Below the pieces are notes generated by a model that saw only the letters and a list, made by a program, of their open reading frames with translations, did no database searches and was not told the DNA's origin. Positions 3,449-5,784 of a DNA stretch of 5,784 nucleotides are shown here, piece by piece (the stretch's first letter is position 1; each line of letters opens with the position of its first letter). The position numbers were made by a program, and so were the translations under genes. The stretch is from Candidatus Dojkabacteria bacterium (GTDB taxonomy: Bacteria; Patescibacteriota; Dojkabacteria; SC72): the NCBI GenBank assembly GCA_012511375.1, contig JAAZGF010000075.1, forward strand, positions 1 through 5,784, written 5' to 3'.

Positions 3449-5784
3449 ATGGAAATGGAGTACAACCCAAAAGATTTTGAATCAAAATGGCAACAGAGAT
3501 GGTTTGAAGATCTTTTCTATGAAGCAAAAGATTTTGCAAAAGGAAAAGAAAAGTACTATCTGTTAGCAGAATTTCCATATCCGTCAGGTGATAGTATGCA
3601 TATGGGGCATACGAGAAATTACTGTATGATGGATACAGTAGCTAGATTAAGGAGAATGCTTGGCCAAAATGTACTTTTCCCTATGGGTTGGGATGCTTTT
3701 GGATTACCTACGGAAAACTATGCTATCAAAGTTAAAAGGCCTCCACAGGAGATAACTAAGGAAAATATAGATAATTTTAGGAAACAGCTTAAAAGTCTTG
3801 GTTTGAGTTTTGATTGGAGTAGAGAGGTAAATACGACAGATCCTGAATATTACAAGTGGACACAATGGATATTTCTTAAGCTTTATGAAAAAGGTCTTGC
3901 ATACAAGGCCGAGATGCCTATTAATTGGTGTCCAAAATGTAAGGTAGGGTGTGCTAACGAAGAAGTTATTGATGGGAAGCACGAGAGGTGTGGAACAGAG
4001 GTAGGAAAAAAGAATATGAATCAATGGTTTTTGAGAATAACGGAGTATGCTGATAGGTTAGATACTGATTTAGACATGACTGATTATTGGGAGAGTGTTA
4101 AGGTCAGGCAAAGAAACTGGATTGGGAAGAAGACTTGGTATGATATTGAGTACGAAATAGAGGGGACAGAAGAAAGGATAAAGGTATCTACCACTAGGCC
4201 CGATACACAGTTTGGCTCTACTTTTGTAGTTATAGCACCAGAACATGAGGTTGTTGAAAGATTGAAGAAATATATGAAGAAAGAGATACTGGAAGAGGTT
4301 GAGAAATATCAGGAAGAAAGTAGAGAAAAGACAGAACTAGAGAGAATGAGTGAGAAAAGAGAGAAAACGGGTGTTGAAACAGGACTTTTCTGTATAAATA
4401 GCATAACTAAAAAGAGACTGCCAATATACCTTGCAGACTTTGTTCTAACAACAGTTGGGACGGGTTGTGTTGTTTCTGTCCCAGCTCATGATAAAAGGGA
4501 TTTTGAGTTTGCTAAGAAATTTAAAATTCCAGTAATTAGAGTGATAGAAGGTCCTGGAGGTGATAGGGCTGAAGTTAGAACTGTCTCTGATGTGTATGAA
4601 GGTGATGGAATACTCTTTAATTCAGGGTTTTTGGATAATTTGACCAGTGAGAAGGCAAAAGAGAAGATAGGAGAGTATATTAGAGCTGAAGGTATAGGAG
4701 ATGTTGTTGTTAGATATCATTTAAGGGATTGGAATTTCTCAAGACAACACTATTGGGGAGAGCCTATTCCAATAGTATATTGTAAAAAGTGTGGAGAGGT
4801 GCCAGTTCCTGAGAATCAACTGCCTGTGGAACTTCCAAAAGTGAAAAGTTACGAACCAACAGAGACAGGAGAATCTCCGTTGGCAAATATTACACAATGG
4901 GTGAATACAAGATGTCCGAAATGTGGAGGAGAGGCAAAGAGAGAAACAGATACGATGCCAAATTGGGCAGGATCTAGTTGGTATTACTTGCGATATGTGG
5001 ACCCTAGGAATTCGGACAAACTCGCTGGTTTGGAGAAAATAAAATACTGGCTACCTGTTGATTATTACGAAGGTGGTCCTGAGCATGTTACTTTACATCT
5101 TCTGTATTCAAGGTTTTGGCATAAGTTTTTGTACGATATTGGTGCTGTAACAACACTAGAGCCTTATCAGAAGAGAACAATACATGGCAATGTATTAGGA
5201 GAAGATGGATTGAAGATGTCTAAGTCTCGAGGAAATGTAATTAATCCTGATGACTTAGTAGAGAAATATGGGGCGGATGTTACTCGAGCCTATATGATGT
5301 TCATGGGTCCATACGAGGGAGATGTGTCCTGGAGTACGGAAGCTATTAACGGAATGAAAAGGTTTGTTTCTAAGTACTACAGGTTCCTGTTATCCTCTTT
5401 TGTTGCTGAGGACGTAGAGAGTTCCGAAGAGGTGAGTAAAGCCATTGGAAAATTAATTAAAAAATTAGAAAGAAATATTTTGGGTATAAAATTCAATACG
5501 TGCATTTCTAGCCTGATAGAATTTTTAAATGAATTCCATCAAGAGAAAATTTCACAGAAAGATCTAGAAAAACTTTTGATATGTTCAGCTCCTATTTTCC
5601 CACACCTTACAGAAGAGATTTGGGAGAAAACAGGGCATGAGTTTAGTGTACATATGCAGAGTTGGCCCAAGGTTGATGAGAGTGCGATAAAAGATGATGT
5701 TATTGAGATTCCTGTTCAGATTAATGGGAAGATAAGGGGTAAAATCATTTTACAAACAGGAGCAACACAGAAAGAGGCTGAGGA
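3449..5784 (+). CDS. leuS: Leucyl-tRNA synthetase, C-terminus beyond window
   Basis: A class Ia synthetase that charges tRNA-Leu with leucine and edits mischarged products in the cytoplasm. The frame is open for 778 codons to the window end, with probably only a few dozen residues missing. Visible in order: EFPYPSG then the HIGH-type motif HMGH (51-54) with GWDAFGLPTENYA; a cysteine-rich module with Cys161, Cys164, Cys168 and Cys181; RQRNWIGKK; the CP1 editing domain with TTRPDTQFG (248-256) and AHDKRDFEFA, whose Asp348 matches the editing aspartate (E. coli D345); RDWNFSRQHYWGEPIPI; a zinc ribbon with CKKC (445-448) and CPKC (489-492); GSSWYYLRY; GGPEHVTLHLLYSRFWHK; KMSKS (589-593); and the anticodon-binding helical domain, then VQINGKIRGK near the C-terminus. 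The ATG at 3449 is followed two codons later by another at 3455; neither has a Shine-Dalgarno sequence, so the start is uncertain by two residues. Confidence 0.97.
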   Translation, partial: MEMEYNPKDFESKWQQRWFEDLFYEAKDFAKGKEKYYLLAEFPYPSGDSMHMGHTRNYCMMDTVARLRRMLGQNVLFPMGWDAFGLPTENYAIKVKRPPQEITKENIDNFRKQLKSLGLSFDWSREVNTTDPEYYKWTQWIFLKLYEKGLAYKAEMPINWCPKCKVGCANEEVIDGKHERCGTEVGKKNMNQWFLRITEYADRLDTDLDMTDYWESVKVRQRNWIGKKTWYDIEYEIEGTEERIKVSTTRPDTQFGSTFVVIAPEHEVVERLKKYMKKEILEEVEKYQEESREKTELERMSEKREKTGVETGLFCINSITKKRLPIYLADFVLTTVGTGCVVSVPAHDKRDFEFAKKFKIPVIRVIEGPGGDRAEVRTVSDVYEGDGILFNSGFLDNLTSEKAKEKIGEYIRAEGIGDVVVRYHLRDWNFSRQHYWGEPIPIVYCKKCGEVPVPENQLPVELPKVKSYEPTETGESPLANITQWVNTRCPKCGGEAKRETDTMPNWAGSSWYYLRYVDPRNSDKLAGLEKIKYWLPVDYYEGGPEHVTLHLLYSRFWHKFLYDIGAVTTLEPYQKRTIHGNVLGEDGLKMSKSRGNVINPDDLVEKYGADVTRAYMMFMGPYEGDVSWSTEAINGMKRFVSKYYRFLLSSFVAEDVESSEEVSKAIGKLIKKLERNILGIKFNTCISSLIEFLNEFHQEKISQKDLEKLLICSAPIFPHLTEEIWEKTGHEFSVHMQSWPKVDESAIKDDVIEIPVQINGKIRGKIILQTGATQKEAE

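Noticed and set aside
3704..4024. Antisense open frame inside leuS
   Set aside because: It is opposite the conserved LeuRS catalytic and cysteine-rich region and shows no recognisable domain.

Overview
The window looks like a chromosomal core-gene segment from an AT-rich bacterium, most likely of the Candidate Phyla Radiation (Patescibacteria). This rests on low GC with A/T-ending codons, a membrane-anchored double-LysM M23 peptidase of the kind common in that group, and a leucyl-tRNA synthetase carrying the stretch GGPEHVTLHLLYSRFWHK, which I associate with CPR LeuRS. The assignment is inferred from recalled family patterns, not from a search. The standard genetic code fits: none of the three genes has an in-frame TGA.

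Layout, all on the + strand. (1) Positions 1-306 hold no credible protein gene. They contain a sigma70-type promoter matching consensus at every core position (26-54), about 240 nt of strongly foldable sequence, and an intrinsic terminator (266-306). I read this as an unrecognised structured non-coding RNA, or a rho leader, and it is the most interesting item here. (2) A second, near-consensus promoter (326-354) and a small leader hairpin precede rho (409-1674). (3) Forty-three bases later, behind an extended -10 promoter, comes a LysM/M23 cell-wall peptidase (1718-3094). (4) An extended -10 promoter then drives two tandem alanine tRNAs, anticodons CGC (3156-3229) and GGC (3239-3315). (5) A 133-base gap with an inverted repeat leads into leuS (3449 to the window end, C-terminus cut off).

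The genes are housekeeping functions in transcription termination, envelope remodelling and translation. Each appears to have its own promoter, so this looks like a string of separate units rather than one operon. None of the three coding genes has a visible Shine-Dalgarno sequence. Rho retains its ATPase residues but departs from the usual sequence at two notable places: the RNP1 aromatics of its primary RNA site, and the residue next to the catalytic glutamate.
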